A DNA stretch of 64,000 nucleotides from Pseudomonas sp. Irchel 3H7 (GCF_900187605.1 NZ_FYEA01000002.1:551904-615903); one strand, 5' to 3'; counted from the first letter of the stretch, positions 50,335 to 61,328 are shown. Made by a program: numbers and translations. Notes: generated by a model not told the origin, from the sequence alone.

Positions 50335-52322
50335 GCGCAAAAACTCTTGTCTTCGCTTATCACGATATTGGCTGCGCCGGCATTCAAACGCTGCTCGACA
50401 GCGGCTATGACATTGCAGCGGTATTCACTCACGCCGATGACCCGAAAGAGAACGCGTTCTACGGATCGGTTGCGCAACTTTGTGCCAACAAAGGCATCCC
50501 GGTGCACGCGCCGGAAGACGTCAACCATCCGTTGTGGATCGAACGGATTGCCAAACTCGCCCCTGAGTACATCTTCTCCTTCTACTACCGCAACCTGCTG
50601 AGCGAGTCGTTGCTGGCCGTGGCCAAAAAAGGCGCGTTCAACCTGCACGGCTCGCTGTTGCCGAGCTACCGCGGCCGCGCCCCGGCGAACTGGGTGCTGG
50701 TCAATGGCGAAAGCGAAACCGGCGTCACCTTGCACCGCATGGTCAAACGTGCCGATGCCGGCGCCATTGTTGCCCAACAGCGCGTGGCCATCGAACGCAG
50801 CGACACCGCTTTGAGCCTGCACGGCAAGTTGCGCATCGCCGCCACCGATCTGCTGCGCGACACGCTGCCGGCGATGCTGCAAGGCAAGACCAGCGAAACC
50901 GCGCAGGACGAATCCAAAGCCACCGTGTTTGGTCGTCGCACCGCAGCGGACGGCAAACTGCTCTGGGCGAAACCTGCCGAGCAATTGTTCAACCTGGTTC
51001 GCGCGGTGACCCAACCGTATCCGGGCGCTTTCTGCGCGGTCGGTGAGCACAAACTCATCGTCTGGAGCGCCGAAGTCGTCAAGGGCAACGACGGCCAGGC
51101 CCCCGGCCGCGTAATCAGCGTTGATCCCCTGCGCATTGCTTGTGGTGAAGATTCGCTGGTGATCCTCTCCGGCCAACGCAACGACAACGGCCTGTTCCTC
51201 AGTGGCCCGCAACTGGCCAACGAACTCGGTCTGGTCGACGGCTCGCTGTTGCGCGGAGCTGAATCCGGCCGCGCACCGCGTCGCACTCGCGTGCTGATCC
51301 TTGGCGTCAACGGCTTCATTGGCAATCACTTGTCCGAGCGTCTGCTGCGCGATGACCGCTACGAAGTCTATGGCCTGGACATCGGTTCCGATGCCATCGA
51401 CCGTCTGCGCAGTCATCCGCACTTCCACTACGTCGAAGGCGACATCAGCATTCACTCCGAGTGGATCGAGTACCACATCAAGAAGTGCGACGTGGTCCTG
51501 CCGCTGGTGGCCATCGCCACGCCGATCGAATACACCCGCAACCCGCTGCGCGTGTTCGAACTCGACTTCGAAGAAAACCTGAAACTGGTGCGCTACTGCG
51601 TCAAGTACAACAAGCGCGTGATCTTCCCGTCGACCTCGGAAGTCTATGGCATGTGCCAGGACAAGCATTTCGACGAAGACACTTCCAATCTGGTGGTCGG
51701 CCCGATCAACAAGCAGCGCTGGATCTACTCGGTGTCCAAACAACTGCTGGATCGGGTGATCTGGGCCTACGGCGCCAAGGGTCTGAATTTCACCCTGTTC
51801 CGCCCGTTCAACTGGATGGGCCCGCGTCTCGACCGCCTGGATTCGGCACGCATAGGCAGCTCCCGCGCCATCACTCAGTTGATCCTCAATCTGGTTGAAG
51901 GCACGCCAATTCGCCTGTTCGACGGCGGCGAGCAGAAACGCTGCTTCACCGATATTGCTGACGGCGTCGAGGCACTGGCGCGGATCATCGATAACGACAA
52001 CGACGTCTGCAACGGCCAGATCATCAACATCGGTAACCCGGACAACGAAGCCAGCATCCGTCAGTTGGGCGAAGAGTTGCTGCGTCAGTTTGAAGCGCAT
52101 CCGCTGCGCGACAACTTCCCGCCGTTCGCCGGTTTCCGCGACGTCGAGAGCAAGGCGTTCTACGGCGCCGGTTACCAGGACGTCGAGCACCGCAAGCCCA
52201 GCATCGCCAACGCCAAGCGCCTGCTTGACTGGACGCCGACCGTGGAAATGCGCGAGACCATCGGCAATACGCTGGATTTCTTCTTGCGTGAAGCCATGCT
52301 CGAACAAGCGGACAAGCGTTGA
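50331..52322 (+). CDS. arnA: Bifunctional UDP-Ara4N formyltransferase/UDP-glucuronate decarboxylase
   Basis: A 663-residue fusion. The N-terminal formyltransferase has [19 protein letters not shown] with Asn104 and His106, and [12 protein letters not shown] with the third catalytic Asp. The C-terminal half, from about residue 318, is a short-chain dehydrogenase: [19 protein letters not shown] (NAD binding), [15 protein letters not shown] (Tyr-x-x-x-Lys). It oxidatively decarboxylates UDP-glucuronate, made by Ugd encoded at the end of the operon, and formylates the amino sugar. Length and order match the family. Confidence 0.96.
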   Translation: MSAKTLVFAYHDIGCAGIQTLLDSGYDIAAVFTHADDPKENAFYGSVAQLCANKGIPVHAPEDVNHPLWIERIAKLAPEYIFSFYYRNLLSESLLAVAKKGAFNLHGSLLPSYRGRAPANWVLVNGESETGVTLHRMVKRADAGAIVAQQRVAIERSDTALSLHGKLRIAATDLLRDTLPAMLQGKTSETAQDESKATVFGRRTAADGKLLWAKPAEQLFNLVRAVTQPYPGAFCAVGEHKLIVWSAEVVKGNDGQAPGRVISVDPLRIACGEDSLVILSGQRNDNGLFLSGPQLANELGLVDGSLLRGAESGRAPRRTRVLILGVNGFIGNHLSERLLRDDRYEVYGLDIGSDAIDRLRSHPHFHYVEGDISIHSEWIEYHIKKCDVVLPLVAIATPIEYTRNPLRVFELDFEENLKLVRYCVKYNKRVIFPSTSEVYGMCQDKHFDEDTSNLVVGPINKQRWIYSVSKQLLDRVIWAYGAKGLNFTLFRPFNWMGPRLDRLDSARIGSSRAITQLILNLVEGTPIRLFDGGEQKRCFTDIADGVEALARIIDNDNDVCNGQIINIGNPDNEASIRQLGEELLRQFEAHPLRDNFPPFAGFRDVESKAFYGAGYQDVEHRKPSIANAKRLLDWTPTVEMRETIGNTLDFFLREAMLEQADKR

Positions 52323-53206
52323 TGCAGGCCGGTCTACGCATCGACGTCGACACCTTTCGCGGCACCCGTGAAGGGGTGCCGCGCTTGCTGGAAATGCTCG
52401 ACGAGGCGCAGATCAAGGCGACGTTTTTCTTCAGTGTCGGCCCCGACAACATGGGCCGGCATCTGTGGCGCCTGATCCGCCCGCAGTTCCTCTGGAAAAT
52501 GCTCCGCTCCAATGCCGCCGGCCTGTATGGCTGGGACATTCTACTGGCCGGCACCGCGTGGCCGGGCAAACCGATTGGCCGTGACCTCGGGCACCTGATG
52601 CGTCAGGCGCGCGATGCCGGTCATGAAGTCGGTCTGCATGCCTGGGATCACCACGGCTGGCAGGCCAACGCCGGGCGCTGGAGCAATGCGCAACTGATCG
52701 AGCAGATCCGTCAGGGCGTCGACACCTTGAGCGACATTCTCGGCGAAAAAGTCGAGTGTTCGGCCGCCGCCGGTTGGCGTGCGGATGAACGCGTGATCGA
52801 AGCCAAGCAAGCCTTCGGCTTTCGCTACAACAGCGATTGCCGTGGGCAACGCCTGTTTCGCCCGTTGCTGGCCGACGGTACGCCGGGTACTCCACAGATT
52901 CCCGTGGACCTGCCGACTTTCGACGAAATCGTTGGCCCCATCGTCGCAGCGCGCGACTTCAACAGTTTCATTCTCGATCACTTCCGCCCGCAACAGCTCA
53001 ACGTCTACACCATTCATGCCGAAGTGGAAGGGATTCTGATGGCTGAGGATTTTCGTCAATTGCTGGCCGCTGCACGTCAGCGCAACATCGCGTTCAAACC
53101 GCTGGGCGATTTGTTGCCCGAGTTCTTCAACACCTTGCCCGTGGGCCGTGTGCAACGCGGCGCCCTCGACGGCCGTGAAGGCTGGCTGGGAGTGCAAGGC
53201 GCATGA
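52322..53206 (+). CDS. arnD: 4-deoxy-4-formamido-L-arabinose-phosphoundecaprenol deformylase
   Basis: A 294-residue NodB/polysaccharide-deacetylase-family protein. It starts [20 protein letters not shown] with the metal-site Asp residues, and [16 protein letters not shown] carries the His ligands. It removes the formyl group from the undecaprenyl-linked sugar at the periplasm-facing stage. The ATG at 52322 shares its first base with the arnA stop; a TTG one codon earlier is possible. It overlaps arnT by four bases. Confidence 0.94.
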   Translation: MQAGLRIDVDTFRGTREGVPRLLEMLDEAQIKATFFFSVGPDNMGRHLWRLIRPQFLWKMLRSNAAGLYGWDILLAGTAWPGKPIGRDLGHLMRQARDAGHEVGLHAWDHHGWQANAGRWSNAQLIEQIRQGVDTLSDILGEKVECSAAAGWRADERVIEAKQAFGFRYNSDCRGQRLFRPLLADGTPGTPQIPVDLPTFDEIVGPIVAARDFNSFILDHFRPQQLNVYTIHAEVEGILMAEDFRQLLAAARQRNIAFKPLGDLLPEFFNTLPVGRVQRGALDGREGWLGVQGA

Positions 53207-54855
53207 CTAAACGCTGGACGCTGCCACTGTTGTTGCTGGTCATTTGCTTGCTGGCCTATCTGCTGCCGCTGAGCACGCATGGTTTGTGGATTCCCGACGA
53301 AACCCGTTACGCGCAGATCAGTCAGGACATGCTGCTGAGCGGCAACTGGGTGTCGCCGCACTTCATGAGCCTGCGCTATTTCGAGAAGCCGATTGCCGGT
53401 TACTGGATGATCGCGCTGGGGCAGGAATTGTTTGGGCAGAACCTGTTCGGCGTGCGCTTTGTGTCGGCGCTGAGCACCGGCCTGAGCGTGCTGCTGTGCT
53501 ATCTGCTCGCCCGGCGTTTGTGGAACGAACCGCGCAAAAGCTTCGTCTGCGCCCTGCTCTACATGAGTTTCACCATCGTCGCCGGGCAGGCCGGTTACGC
53601 CAACCTCGATCCGCAATTCACCTTTTGGGTCAACCTGAGTCTGGTGGCGCTGTGGTTTGCCCTCGACAGCCACACCAGCGGCAAGCGCATGGCGGCCTGG
53701 GCACTATTGGGCCTGGCCTGCGGCATGGGTTTCATGACCAAGGGATTCCTCGCCTGGCTACTGCCGGTGTTGATCGCCCTGCCATGGATGCTCTGGCAAA
53801 AACGCTGGCGTGAACTGCTGATGTTCGGCCCGGTGGCGATTGCCGTGGCGATCCTCGTCAGCCTGCCGTGGGTGCTTTCGGTGCATGCACAGGAGCCGGA
53901 CTACTGGCGGTTCTTCTTCTGGCACGAACACATTCGTCGCTTTGCCGGTGATGACGCGCAACACGATGCGCCGTGGTGGTTCTATCTGCCGCTGCTGGTG
54001 GCGTTCAGTTTGCCGTGGGCGGGATTGCTACCGACGGCGTTCAAGCAAGCCTGGCAAACCCGCGCTCAGCCCAACGTCGTGTTTTTGCTGCTGTGGCTGC
54101 TGATGCCGCTGCTGTTTTTCAGCCTGAGCAACGGCAAATTGCCGACCTACATCCTGCCGTGCCTGCTGCCGATGGCGTTGCTGCTCGGTCATGCGCTGGC
54201 CGATCGTTTGCGTCTGGAGCAAGGTCTGGCGCTGAGCATCAACGGTGTGCTGAATCTGTTGCTGGGCATCGTCACGTTGATCGCGCTGGTCTATCTGCAA
54301 CTGACCAAACCGGTCTACGACCACGAACTGCACAGCATGGTGCTGGTGTTTATCGCGCTGATCGGCTGGATCATCGCCAACCTGCTGCAAGCCTTTCTGC
54401 CGCTGCAATGCTGGGCAGCACCGGCGCTGGGCAGCCTGTTGCTGATCGCAGTGTTGCCGGCAGCGCTGCCGAAGTCGGTGGTCGCCAACAAGATGCCGGA
54501 TCAGTTCATCAAGCATCACGTCACGGAACTGGCGCAGACCACCCACCTGCTGAGCAACGATCTCGGTGCCGCGTCCGCACTGGCCTGGCGCCTGAAAACC
54601 CCGCAAGTGGCGTTGTACAACACGATAGGCGAATTGAAATATGGCCTTGCCTATCCTGACGGCATCCAACAGCGGGTCGATCCCGAACACGTACAACAGT
54701 GGATGCGCGAGGCGCGCCGCAGCGGTTCAGTCGGCGTGGTGATGCGCGTCAAGGGGCAGGACGAACTGGACGAAATCGATAGATTGCCTAAGGACGGCGT
54801 CCGTTATGAGCAGGGCAACCTGGTGATCATGATCCTGCCCAAGGAGGCGTCATGA
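53203..54855 (+). CDS. arnT: Undecaprenyl phosphate-alpha-L-Ara4N transferase (lipid A)
   Basis: A 550-residue GT-C family (GT39/PMT-like) inner-membrane enzyme with about a dozen helices. The first periplasmic loop has [15 protein letters not shown] with the acidic pair Asp32-Glu33, and [20 protein letters not shown] follows, both ArnT signatures. It moves Ara4N onto lipid A phosphates, lowering surface charge and giving polymyxin resistance. A soluble C-terminal part with [18 protein letters not shown] is present. It overlaps arnD and arnE by four bases each. Confidence 0.95.
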   Translation: MTKRWTLPLLLLVICLLAYLLPLSTHGLWIPDETRYAQISQDMLLSGNWVSPHFMSLRYFEKPIAGYWMIALGQELFGQNLFGVRFVSALSTGLSVLLCYLLARRLWNEPRKSFVCALLYMSFTIVAGQAGYANLDPQFTFWVNLSLVALWFALDSHTSGKRMAAWALLGLACGMGFMTKGFLAWLLPVLIALPWMLWQKRWRELLMFGPVAIAVAILVSLPWVLSVHAQEPDYWRFFFWHEHIRRFAGDDAQHDAPWWFYLPLLVAFSLPWAGLLPTAFKQAWQTRAQPNVVFLLLWLLMPLLFFSLSNGKLPTYILPCLLPMALLLGHALADRLRLEQGLALSINGVLNLLLGIVTLIALVYLQLTKPVYDHELHSMVLVFIALIGWIIANLLQAFLPLQCWAAPALGSLLLIAVLPAALPKSVVANKMPDQFIKHHVTELAQTTHLLSNDLGAASALAWRLKTPQVALYNTIGELKYGLAYPDGIQQRVDPEHVQQWMREARRSGSVGVVMRVKGQDELDEIDRLPKDGVRYEQGNLVIMILPKEAS

Positions 54856-55196
54856 GCCTGTTGCTGCTGCTGGCTGCGTGCCTGCTGACTTGTCTGGGGC
54901 AGATTGCGCAGAAGTACGCCGTGGAGAGTTGGCGCGGGGGCGATTCTTCGCTGACCGCCAAACTGCGCTCGCCGTGGTTATGGCTGGCCCTGCTCGCCCT
55001 CGGCTCGGGCCTGTTGGTCTGGCTGCTGGTGTTGCAGCGGCTGGAAGTCGGCATTGCCTATCCGATGCTCAGCCTCAACTTCGTGCTGATCACCCTGATC
55101 GCGCGCTTTGTCTTCCGTGAGCCCATCGACCGCCAGGATTGGCTTGGCGTGGCGTTGGTGATCGGCGGCGTGGTTTTGTTGGGGCAACAATCATGA
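54852..55196 (+). CDS. arnE: Ara4N-phosphoundecaprenol flippase subunit ArnE
   Basis: A 114-residue small membrane protein of the EamA/SMR type with four helices. It has [20 protein letters not shown] at the start and [20 protein letters not shown], followed by [19 protein letters not shown]. With ArnF it moves the Ara4N carrier lipid across the inner membrane. It overlaps arnT and arnF by four bases each. Confidence 0.92.
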   Translation: MSLLLLLAACLLTCLGQIAQKYAVESWRGGDSSLTAKLRSPWLWLALLALGSGLLVWLLVLQRLEVGIAYPMLSLNFVLITLIARFVFREPIDRQDWLGVALVIGGVVLLGQQS

Positions 55197-55597
55197 ACCC
55201 GCGCCGTGGCATCACCTTCGCGTTGGGCAGCGTGTTTCTCGTCAGCGCTGCGCAACTGGGCATGCGCTGGAGCATGACCCGCCTGCCCGTGCCGGAACAA
55301 TGGCTGCACGTCGACAGCCTCGACCTGCGTGCATTGGCTGTGGTCGTTGCGGCGATTTTTGCCTACGCCCTGTCGATGCTCTGCTGGCTCGCCGCCCTGC
55401 GCGATCTGCCGCTGGGCCGCGCTTACTCGCTGCTGAGCATCAGCTATGCGCTGGTGTACCTGCTGGCGGCCAGTCTGCCGCTGTTCAACGAATCCTTCAG
55501 TTTCACTAAATCACTGGGCGTGGCGTTGGTCATGCTCGGGGTCATCACCATCAACACTCGTCCGGCTCGTGCGCCCGAATTCAGGAGTGCTCCATGA
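55193..55597 (+). CDS. arnF: Ara4N-phosphoundecaprenol flippase subunit ArnF
   Basis: A 134-residue four-helix partner of ArnE. It starts [21 protein letters not shown], and has [20 protein letters not shown] and [19 protein letters not shown]. The ATG at 55193 overlaps the arnE stop as ATGA, and its own stop overlaps ugd, so it is translated with both neighbours. A longer upstream frame exists but is not supported. Confidence 0.92.
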   Translation: MNPRRGITFALGSVFLVSAAQLGMRWSMTRLPVPEQWLHVDSLDLRALAVVVAAIFAYALSMLCWLAALRDLPLGRAYSLLSISYALVYLLAASLPLFNESFSFTKSLGVALVMLGVITINTRPARAPEFRSAP

Positions 55598-56973
55598 AAA
55601 TCACAGTATTTGGCAGCGGTTATGTCGGTCTGGTGCAAGCGGCTGTGTTGGCCGAAGTCGGCCATGATGTCGTGTGCATGGACGTCGACCAGAAGAAGGT
55701 CGACCTGTTGCGCCAGGGTCACGTGAGCATTTTCGAACCGGGGCTGGCCAGCCTGGTACGTGAAGGTCTGGATTCGAAACGCCTGCAATTCACCACCGAT
55801 GAACAACTTGCCGTGCAGCACGCTCGGGTGGCGTTCATTGCCGTCGGTACGCCGTCGCGTGAGGACGGCTCGGCCGATCTGCGTTATGTGCTGTCGGTAG
55901 GTGATGCGATTGCCCGCCATCGTGAGCAGCCGTTGATCATCGTCGAGAAATCCACGGTGCCGGTGGGCACCGGCGATACGCTGCGCACGCACATCGAAAA
56001 GGCTTTGATCAAGGTCGGCCGCCTGCTGCAGTTCGATATCGTCTCCAACCCGGAATTTCTCAAGGAAGGCTCGGCGGTTGCCGACTGCCGACGCCCGGAC
56101 CGTATCGTCATCGGCTGCGACGGTGATGACGTGCGCGACGTGATGCGCGATCTGTACTCGCCGTTCAACCGCAACCATGACCGCATCATGTTTATGGACC
56201 TGCGCAGCGCCGAGCTGACCAAGTATGCCGCCAACTGCATGCTGGCGACCAAGATCAGCTTCATCAACCAGATCGCCGAACTGGCCGAGCACTTGGGCGC
56301 CGACATCGAATCGGTACGCCAGGGCATCGGTGCCGACACGCGCATCGGTTACCACTTTATCTACCCGGGCTGCGGCTATGGCGGTTCGTGCTTTCCCAAA
56401 GACATGCGCGCGCTGATCCACAGTGCCGAAGAAGCGCATTGCTCCAGCGACTTGCTGCAAGCGGTCGAGGCGATCAATCAGCGCCAGAAACACAAACTGT
56501 TCGAGCGTATCAACGCGTTCTACCGCGGCGATCTGCGTGGCAAGACCTTTGCCCTGTGGGGGCTGGCATTCAAACCCAACACCGATGACATGCGCGACGC
56601 GCCGAGCCGGGTCCTGCTGGAAGAACTCTGGGCCGCCGGTGCCAGCGTGCGCGCCTTCGACCCGGAAGCCATGCAGGAAACCCAGAACCTCTACCCGGAC
56701 GAGTCGAAGCTGATGCTGATGGGCACGCCCGAATCGGTGTTGCCCGGCGCCGACGCACTGATCATCTGCACCGAATGGCAGCAGTTCAAGGCGCCTGACT
56801 TCGACCTGATCAAGCAACGCCTCAACACCCCGGTGATCTTCGACGGGCGCAACCTGTACGACGCCGAGCGTCTGGCGCGCAACGGTTTCCATTACTTCCC
56901 GATGGGCCGTGGTGAATCGCGAAAACTGCCGATTCCGCTGCAACAGTGGCCGCACGCGTCCGACGTCGCTTGA
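55594..56973 (+). CDS. ugd: UDP-glucose 6-dehydrogenase
   Basis: A 459-residue nucleotide-sugar dehydrogenase. [20 protein letters not shown] is the NAD-binding start, and the catalytic Cys is residue 266 in [10 protein letters not shown]. Lys and Asn of the active site lie in the segment [20 protein letters not shown]. It makes UDP-glucuronate, the substrate of ArnA, so the operon supplies its own precursor. This place after arnF is usual for Pseudomonas. It overlaps arnF by four bases and the next gene by four or 28 bases depending on that gene's start. Confidence 0.95.
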   Translation: MKITVFGSGYVGLVQAAVLAEVGHDVVCMDVDQKKVDLLRQGHVSIFEPGLASLVREGLDSKRLQFTTDEQLAVQHARVAFIAVGTPSREDGSADLRYVLSVGDAIARHREQPLIIVEKSTVPVGTGDTLRTHIEKALIKVGRLLQFDIVSNPEFLKEGSAVADCRRPDRIVIGCDGDDVRDVMRDLYSPFNRNHDRIMFMDLRSAELTKYAANCMLATKISFINQIAELAEHLGADIESVRQGIGADTRIGYHFIYPGCGYGGSCFPKDMRALIHSAEEAHCSSDLLQAVEAINQRQKHKLFERINAFYRGDLRGKTFALWGLAFKPNTDDMRDAPSRVLLEELWAAGASVRAFDPEAMQETQNLYPDESKLMLMGTPESVLPGADALIICTEWQQFKAPDFDLIKQRLNTPVIFDGRNLYDAERLARNGFHYFPMGRGESRKLPIPLQQWPHASDVA

Positions 56974-58565
56974 TTACGCTGTCGCCTGAGATTCGCCGGC
57001 AGTCGCTGATCGCAGGGCTGCTGGCGTTTTTATTGTTCATCGCCGGGGTCTTCGGGCAGGCCCCGATTGGTTTCGATTCGCGGTTTGTGTTGTTCGCGCA
57101 GGAAATGCTGCGCCATGGGCCGACGCTGTTTCCGACGACTTATGGTCAGCCGTACGCGGATTATTCAGCAGTTTCGACGCTGTTTATCTGGCTGCTGTCG
57201 TTGCCGTTCGGTGCGGTGAATGCGTTGACCGCGTGGGCGCCGAGTGCGATCGCCGGCGCACTGATCGTGACACTGATGTATCGACTGCTGGCGCCGTACT
57301 CGCGGCGCTGGGCGTTGATCAGTATTGCGTGGCTGATGCTCACCAGTGGCTTTGTCACCGAAGTGCGCGCGGTGTCGCAGGATTTGATGCTCGCGGCGGT
57401 GGCGTTCGCGGTGTTCTATCTGGGGTATGCCCATGATCATTTTGGCGGCAGGCGTCACTGGCCGCTGATCTTCGTTTTGCTATTGCTCGGTTTCGGCATT
57501 CGCGGGCCGATTGGTCTGGTGGTGCCGACCGGCATGCTCTGCAGTTATTACCTGTTCAACCGGCAATGGTCGCGACTCTTGGTGTTCGGTGTGTTGGCTT
57601 CGCTGTTGCTGGCCGCGTGTGTCGGGTTGTTGTTATGGCTAGCGCAGGTCAGCGGTGGGCCGGTGTTTTTGCAGGACGTGATCCGCATGCAGTTCATGGG
57701 GCGCATGGACGGCAGCGAAGGCGTCAGCGGTTCGCTGTATTACTTCACTAGCTCCTTTGGTAACTATGCCCTCGCCTACCCGTTGGCATTGCTGGTGTTG
57801 GCGGCGGCCTGGCTGAGCAAACCACAGCAGCGTGGCCCGGCGTTACGCCTGGTGCAGTATTGCGCGGCAGCCGGACTGATTGTGATGGTCGGCTTGTCGA
57901 TTCCCCAGGCGAAGAAGGCGCGGTATTTGCTGCCGATGTTGCCCATGGCCGCGATCATTGCGGCGTATCCGTTTCAGGTGGCGCATGGTTGGGTATTTCG
58001 TTGGTTGCGCGGGTTGATGCTGGGTGTGTGGCTGGTCACGCCGGGCTTGTTGATGGTGGTGTTGCTGATCGCCCGACAGCGGTTTCCCGAGCAATTGGGT
58101 GAGGTTTCGATTGTTTTGATCGCGTTGGGCGTGCTGCAGCTGTTGGCGTTGTCGCGATTGTTGGTCCCGCGTTGGCGAGCCGAAGTGCTGGCGTTGTGTG
58201 CCGTGTTGGCGCTGTGGACGGTGTACGCGGCGGTGTTCGAGCCGGTGGAACGGCGTCTGTACGACACGCAAACGTTCAGCCGCGAGGTCTTCGCTCAGAT
58301 CCAGCATAACCCCGCACCACTGGTGCTGCACGGCATGGGCAGGGACGCGAAAGCGATCAAGTTCATGGTCAATCTCCCGCAGGATCTGCAACCGCAGTTC
58401 AGTGACTCGATCCAGCAACTGGAGGCGATCAAAGGCCCGGCGTGGCTGATGATGGACCGCAGTGATCTGGCATCCCTCAAGGGCACGCCGCTGGAAAGCG
58501 CGCAGCCAGTGTTGAGTGGGCGTTTCGACAAAAACGACTATGTATTGCTGTGGCTGAAACCGTAA
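56970..58565 (+). CDS. ArnT-like GT39-type membrane glycosyltransferase (paralogue)
   Basis: A 531-residue GT-C-type protein with about twelve helices. It resembles ArnT at the first loop (FDSRFVLFAQEMLRHGPTLF), but the ArnT Asp-Glu pair is Phe35-Asp36 here, so the catalytic acidic arrangement differs. TTG at 56970 gives a TTGA overlap with the ugd stop, matching the rest of the operon; GTG at 56946 would add eight residues inside ugd. It ends with YVLLWLKP. It is probably co-transcribed with arn. It may transfer another sugar from a carrier lipid; acceptor and donor are unknown. Confidence 0.8.
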   Translation: MITLSPEIRRQSLIAGLLAFLLFIAGVFGQAPIGFDSRFVLFAQEMLRHGPTLFPTTYGQPYADYSAVSTLFIWLLSLPFGAVNALTAWAPSAIAGALIVTLMYRLLAPYSRRWALISIAWLMLTSGFVTEVRAVSQDLMLAAVAFAVFYLGYAHDHFGGRRHWPLIFVLLLLGFGIRGPIGLVVPTGMLCSYYLFNRQWSRLLVFGVLASLLLAACVGLLLWLAQVSGGPVFLQDVIRMQFMGRMDGSEGVSGSLYYFTSSFGNYALAYPLALLVLAAAWLSKPQQRGPALRLVQYCAAAGLIVMVGLSIPQAKKARYLLPMLPMAAIIAAYPFQVAHGWVFRWLRGLMLGVWLVTPGLLMVVLLIARQRFPEQLGEVSIVLIALGVLQLLALSRLLVPRWRAEVLALCAVLALWTVYAAVFEPVERRLYDTQTFSREVFAQIQHNPAPLVLHGMGRDAKAIKFMVNLPQDLQPQFSDSIQQLEAIKGPAWLMMDRSDLASLKGTPLESAQPVLSGRFDKNDYVLLWLKP

Positions 58566-58601
58566 CCTGTCCAGCTCTCGACCGGCAGGATGCGCCTCAA
58601 C

Positions 58602-59120
58602 ATGACCTTCGACGTACGCCGCGCCAGCCTTGCTGACGCGCAAGCCCTCCCCGCGATCGAGCATTCGGCAGCGCAATTGTTTCGTCTTGATCCGCCATTG
58701 GCGTGGCTGGCTGATGCCGAGGTGCCCGATGCTGGCCAACATCTGCTGGCCATCGAACAGGCGTACGTGTGGGTTGCTGAACATAGCGGTGGGCAACTGA
58801 CTGGATTTGTTCGTGCTGTCGACATTGATCAGCACCTGCACATTGAGGAGCTATCCGTCAGTCAGGCTTTTCAAGGACAAGGCATCGGTCGCGCACTGGT
58901 TGCGGCAGTCATTGAACAAGCGCGCGCGATGCAGTTGAACTCAGTGACATTGACCACCTTTCGCGATCTGCCATGGAATGCACCGTTTTATCAGAGGATG
59001 GGGTTTGTCGAGTTGGCGAATGTAAAAGCCGAACGCCATTTACGCGATGCGCTGCAAGCCGAAATCGTCTGCGGATTTCCCCCAGAGCGGCGCTGCGCCA
59101 TGCGCCTGCGCCTGATTTGA
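58602..59120 (+). CDS. GNAT-family N-acetyltransferase
   Basis: A 172-residue acetyltransferase. It starts MTFDVRRASLADAQALPAIE, a common GNAT entry, and the acetyl-CoA pyrophosphate loop is QAFQGQGIGRALVAAVIE (Gln-x-x-Gly-x-Gly). A late APFYQRMGFVEL segment completes the fold. It acetylates a small molecule or protein of unknown identity. ATG 58602 fits the fold; ATG 58590 would add four residues. It follows the GT39-like gene by 36 bases but is not part of the Ara4N pathway. Confidence 0.85.
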   Translation: MTFDVRRASLADAQALPAIEHSAAQLFRLDPPLAWLADAEVPDAGQHLLAIEQAYVWVAEHSGGQLTGFVRAVDIDQHLHIEELSVSQAFQGQGIGRALVAAVIEQARAMQLNSVTLTTFRDLPWNAPFYQRMGFVELANVKAERHLRDALQAEIVCGFPPERRCAMRLRLI

Positions 59121-59135
59121 AAGCAATGAAGATCC

Positions 59136-59210
59136 TTGTGGGAGCGAGCCTGCTCGCGAAGGCGGAGTGTCAGTCAACATTGATGTATCTGGTACAACGG
59201 CTCCCACAGG
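59136..59210. repeat. REP-type palindrome between the acetyltransferase and MFS genes
   Basis: TTGTGGGAGCGAGCCTGCTC followed by GCGAAGGC is the REP core seen at 18681 and 41890. The opposite arm is reduced to CGGCTCCCACAGG at 59199-59211, so only the ends pair. This is a single REP with a partial partner, in a 180-bp gap. Confidence 0.7.
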
Positions 59211-59300
59211 AATTGTGGTGTGGCGGCTTGACCGGTGGTGACTGCCCGGTAAGGATGGCGTACGCCCGCCCAGCATTTGAAATAAGGACATTGACCCTTC

Positions 59301-60479
59301 GTGGCCACCTACTCGCGCCTCATCCGCCGGTTGATGATCAGTTCGCTGACCGTCGTTATCAGCCGCGCCCTGATCAGCCCGCTGCTGACCCTGTTCCTCA
59401 GCAACAAGCTCAAACTCAACCCGCAGGATGTCGGTCTGCTGTTGGGCATTGCGGTGTTCAGCGCCACGTTGCTGTCGCTGTATGGCGGCTACATCATCGA
59501 TCGGCTGGACAAGCGCCGGTTGCTGATCCTGACCATGCTCTCCAGCGGCATCGGCCTTATCCTGCTGACCTTCGCGCAGAACCTGTATCTGGTCACCCTG
59601 GTGCTGATCATCAGCGAAACGGCGTCGGCGCTGTTCCTCATCTGCGCCAAAGCCATCCTCAGTGAAAACCTGCCGGTGGGCCAGCGGGTCAAGGCGTTTT
59701 CCCTCAACTACACATTGACCAATATCGGCTATGCGGTCGGCCCGATGATCGGCGTGGTGATTGCCGGGGTGCAGCCTTCGGCGCCCTTCATCGTTGCCGG
59801 TGCGATTGCCATCGGCAGCATATTTTTGCTGCTCGGCGCCGCCCGGGAAGCCAGCCAGATCGCTCCAGTCGCTGCGCCACCCAGCTTTCTGAAAACCCTG
59901 ATCATCCTGAAAAACGACCGCACGATGATCCTGTTTACCCTGGGCTGCCTGCTCAGCACGCTGGTGCACGGGCGTTTCACCCTGTACCTGTCGCAATACC
60001 TGCTGGTCACCCACACCCAGCAACAGACGCTGGAGACCATGGCCGCCCTGCTCGCCTGCAATGCAATCACGGTGATCCTGTTGCAGTACCAGATCGGCCG
60101 CCTGCTCAGCCGAGAACACCTGCGTCACTGGATTGCCGGCGGCACTGCGTTGTTCATCGTCGGGCTGATCGGTTTCAGTCTGGCCGACAGTCTGCTCGGC
60201 TGGTGCGTGGCGATGTTTATCTTCACCTTGGGCGAGATGATCATTTACCCGGCCGACTTTTTGTTCGTCGACACCCTCGCCCCGGAAGAACTGCGCGGCA
60301 GCTACTACGGCGCGCAGAATCTGGCGGCGTTGGGTGGTGCGGCCAGTCCAGTCATGTGCGGATTTCTGCTGATGCACACACCGGCGCCGAGCATGTTTTA
60401 TGCCTTGAGCGCACTGGCGGCTGTGGGCGGCTACTTGTGCTTCGTCAGTGGCCGTCGCGTCGCTTCAATGCAAAATTAA
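59301..60479 (+). CDS. MFS transporter
   Basis: A 392-residue protein with about twelve transmembrane helices, starting at GTG (MATYSRLIRRLMISSLT). The loop YGGYIIDRLDKRRLLILTML matches the MFS signature between helices 2 and 3 (Gly, Asp and Arg/Lys in place). VGPMIGVVIAGVQPSAPF lies near helix 5. The family resembles MdtH-like drug efflux proteins, but the substrate is unknown. It lies alone between a REP element and the HPP-family gene. Confidence 0.83.
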   Translation: MATYSRLIRRLMISSLTVVISRALISPLLTLFLSNKLKLNPQDVGLLLGIAVFSATLLSLYGGYIIDRLDKRRLLILTMLSSGIGLILLTFAQNLYLVTLVLIISETASALFLICAKAILSENLPVGQRVKAFSLNYTLTNIGYAVGPMIGVVIAGVQPSAPFIVAGAIAIGSIFLLLGAAREASQIAPVAAPPSFLKTLIILKNDRTMILFTLGCLLSTLVHGRFTLYLSQYLLVTHTQQQTLETMAALLACNAITVILLQYQIGRLLSREHLRHWIAGGTALFIVGLIGFSLADSLLGWCVAMFIFTLGEMIIYPADFLFVDTLAPEELRGSYYGAQNLAALGGAASPVMCGFLLMHTPAPSMFYALSALAAVGGYLCFVSGRRVASMQN

Positions 60480-60636
60480 TGCACTAAATCTTCATTAATA
60501 TGAATTTGTCAGCATCGAGTTTGCCCGGCACACTGTGCACGTTCCTCCCCCAATGTTGGAACACTTCGAGGGCTTTCCGGATATGCCGGACAAGTCCTTT
60601 TTTTTGCCTCGAATTTGCTGCAAGGATCGGATTTAC

Positions 60637-61323
60637 ATGCTCGCTCGCTGGTTGCCCGCCGCCATCAATACCCGCCCGACCGAATGGAGCCGCGCCGCCA
60701 TCGGCATGGCATTGGGCACATTGTTCAGCGTGTGGTTGTGCGCGCAGGTGTTCGGTCACGACGTCGCCTATCACCTGATTGGCCCGCTGGGGGCATCGGC
60801 GGTGTTGCTGTTCGCCGTGTCATCCGGCGCCCTCGCCCAGCCCTGGTCGATTCTCGGTGGTTATTTGTGTGCCGGCGTTGTGGCGTTGCTGGTGGCTCAC
60901 GTGCTCGGCCGAACTCTGGGCAGCGCCTGCCTGGCGGCGGGCATGGCGCTGATTCTGATGTGCTGGCTGCGTTGCCTGCATCCGCCGGCCGGGGCGTTGG
61001 CATTGACGCTCGTATTGGCCGATCCAGCGACCATCGCGATGGACTGGAAAGCCATGGAACCGGTGATGCTCGGCGCGGCGTGCATGCTGCTCAGTGCCTT
61101 GGCCTACAACAACCTGACCCGTATCCGTTACCCGAAACGCCCCGCTGAACCAGCGCCGATGGTTGCCCCGGTCGACAGTCAGGCAATCACCGCAGAAGAC
61201 CTCAAACTCGCGTTGGCCGATATGGAAGCCTTCATCGACATCACCCCCGAGGATCTCGAACAACTGATCCATGCCAGCGAACTGCACGCCAAGCGCCGCA
61301 GCATTACCCAAACCTTCCGCTGA
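60637..61323 (+). CDS. HPP-family inner-membrane protein
   Basis: A 228-residue protein with about four transmembrane segments. The family name motif is in RCLHPPAGALALTLVLAD, preceded by GPLGASAVLLFAVSSGALAQ and PWSILGGYLCAGVVALLVAH. A cytoplasmic acidic tail (AEDLKLALADMEAFIDITPE, EDLEQLIHASEL) follows the membrane part. HPP proteins include a plant and cyanobacterial nitrite transporter, but most bacterial members are uncharacterised. AAGGA lies 11 bases before the ATG at 60637; longer starts upstream lack family features. Confidence 0.84.
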   Translation: MLARWLPAAINTRPTEWSRAAIGMALGTLFSVWLCAQVFGHDVAYHLIGPLGASAVLLFAVSSGALAQPWSILGGYLCAGVVALLVAHVLGRTLGSACLAAGMALILMCWLRCLHPPAGALALTLVLADPATIAMDWKAMEPVMLGAACMLLSALAYNNLTRIRYPKRPAEPAPMVAPVDSQAITAEDLKLALADMEAFIDITPEDLEQLIHASELHAKRRSITQTFR

Positions 61324-61328
61324 CTCTG

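Noticed and set aside
50319..52307. A 662-codon open frame on the minus strand
   Set aside because: It is fully antisense to arnA, whose motifs are unmistakable, and shows no family features.
55444..56955. A 503-codon open frame on the minus strand
   Set aside because: Antisense to ugd and arnF, no motifs; a shadow.
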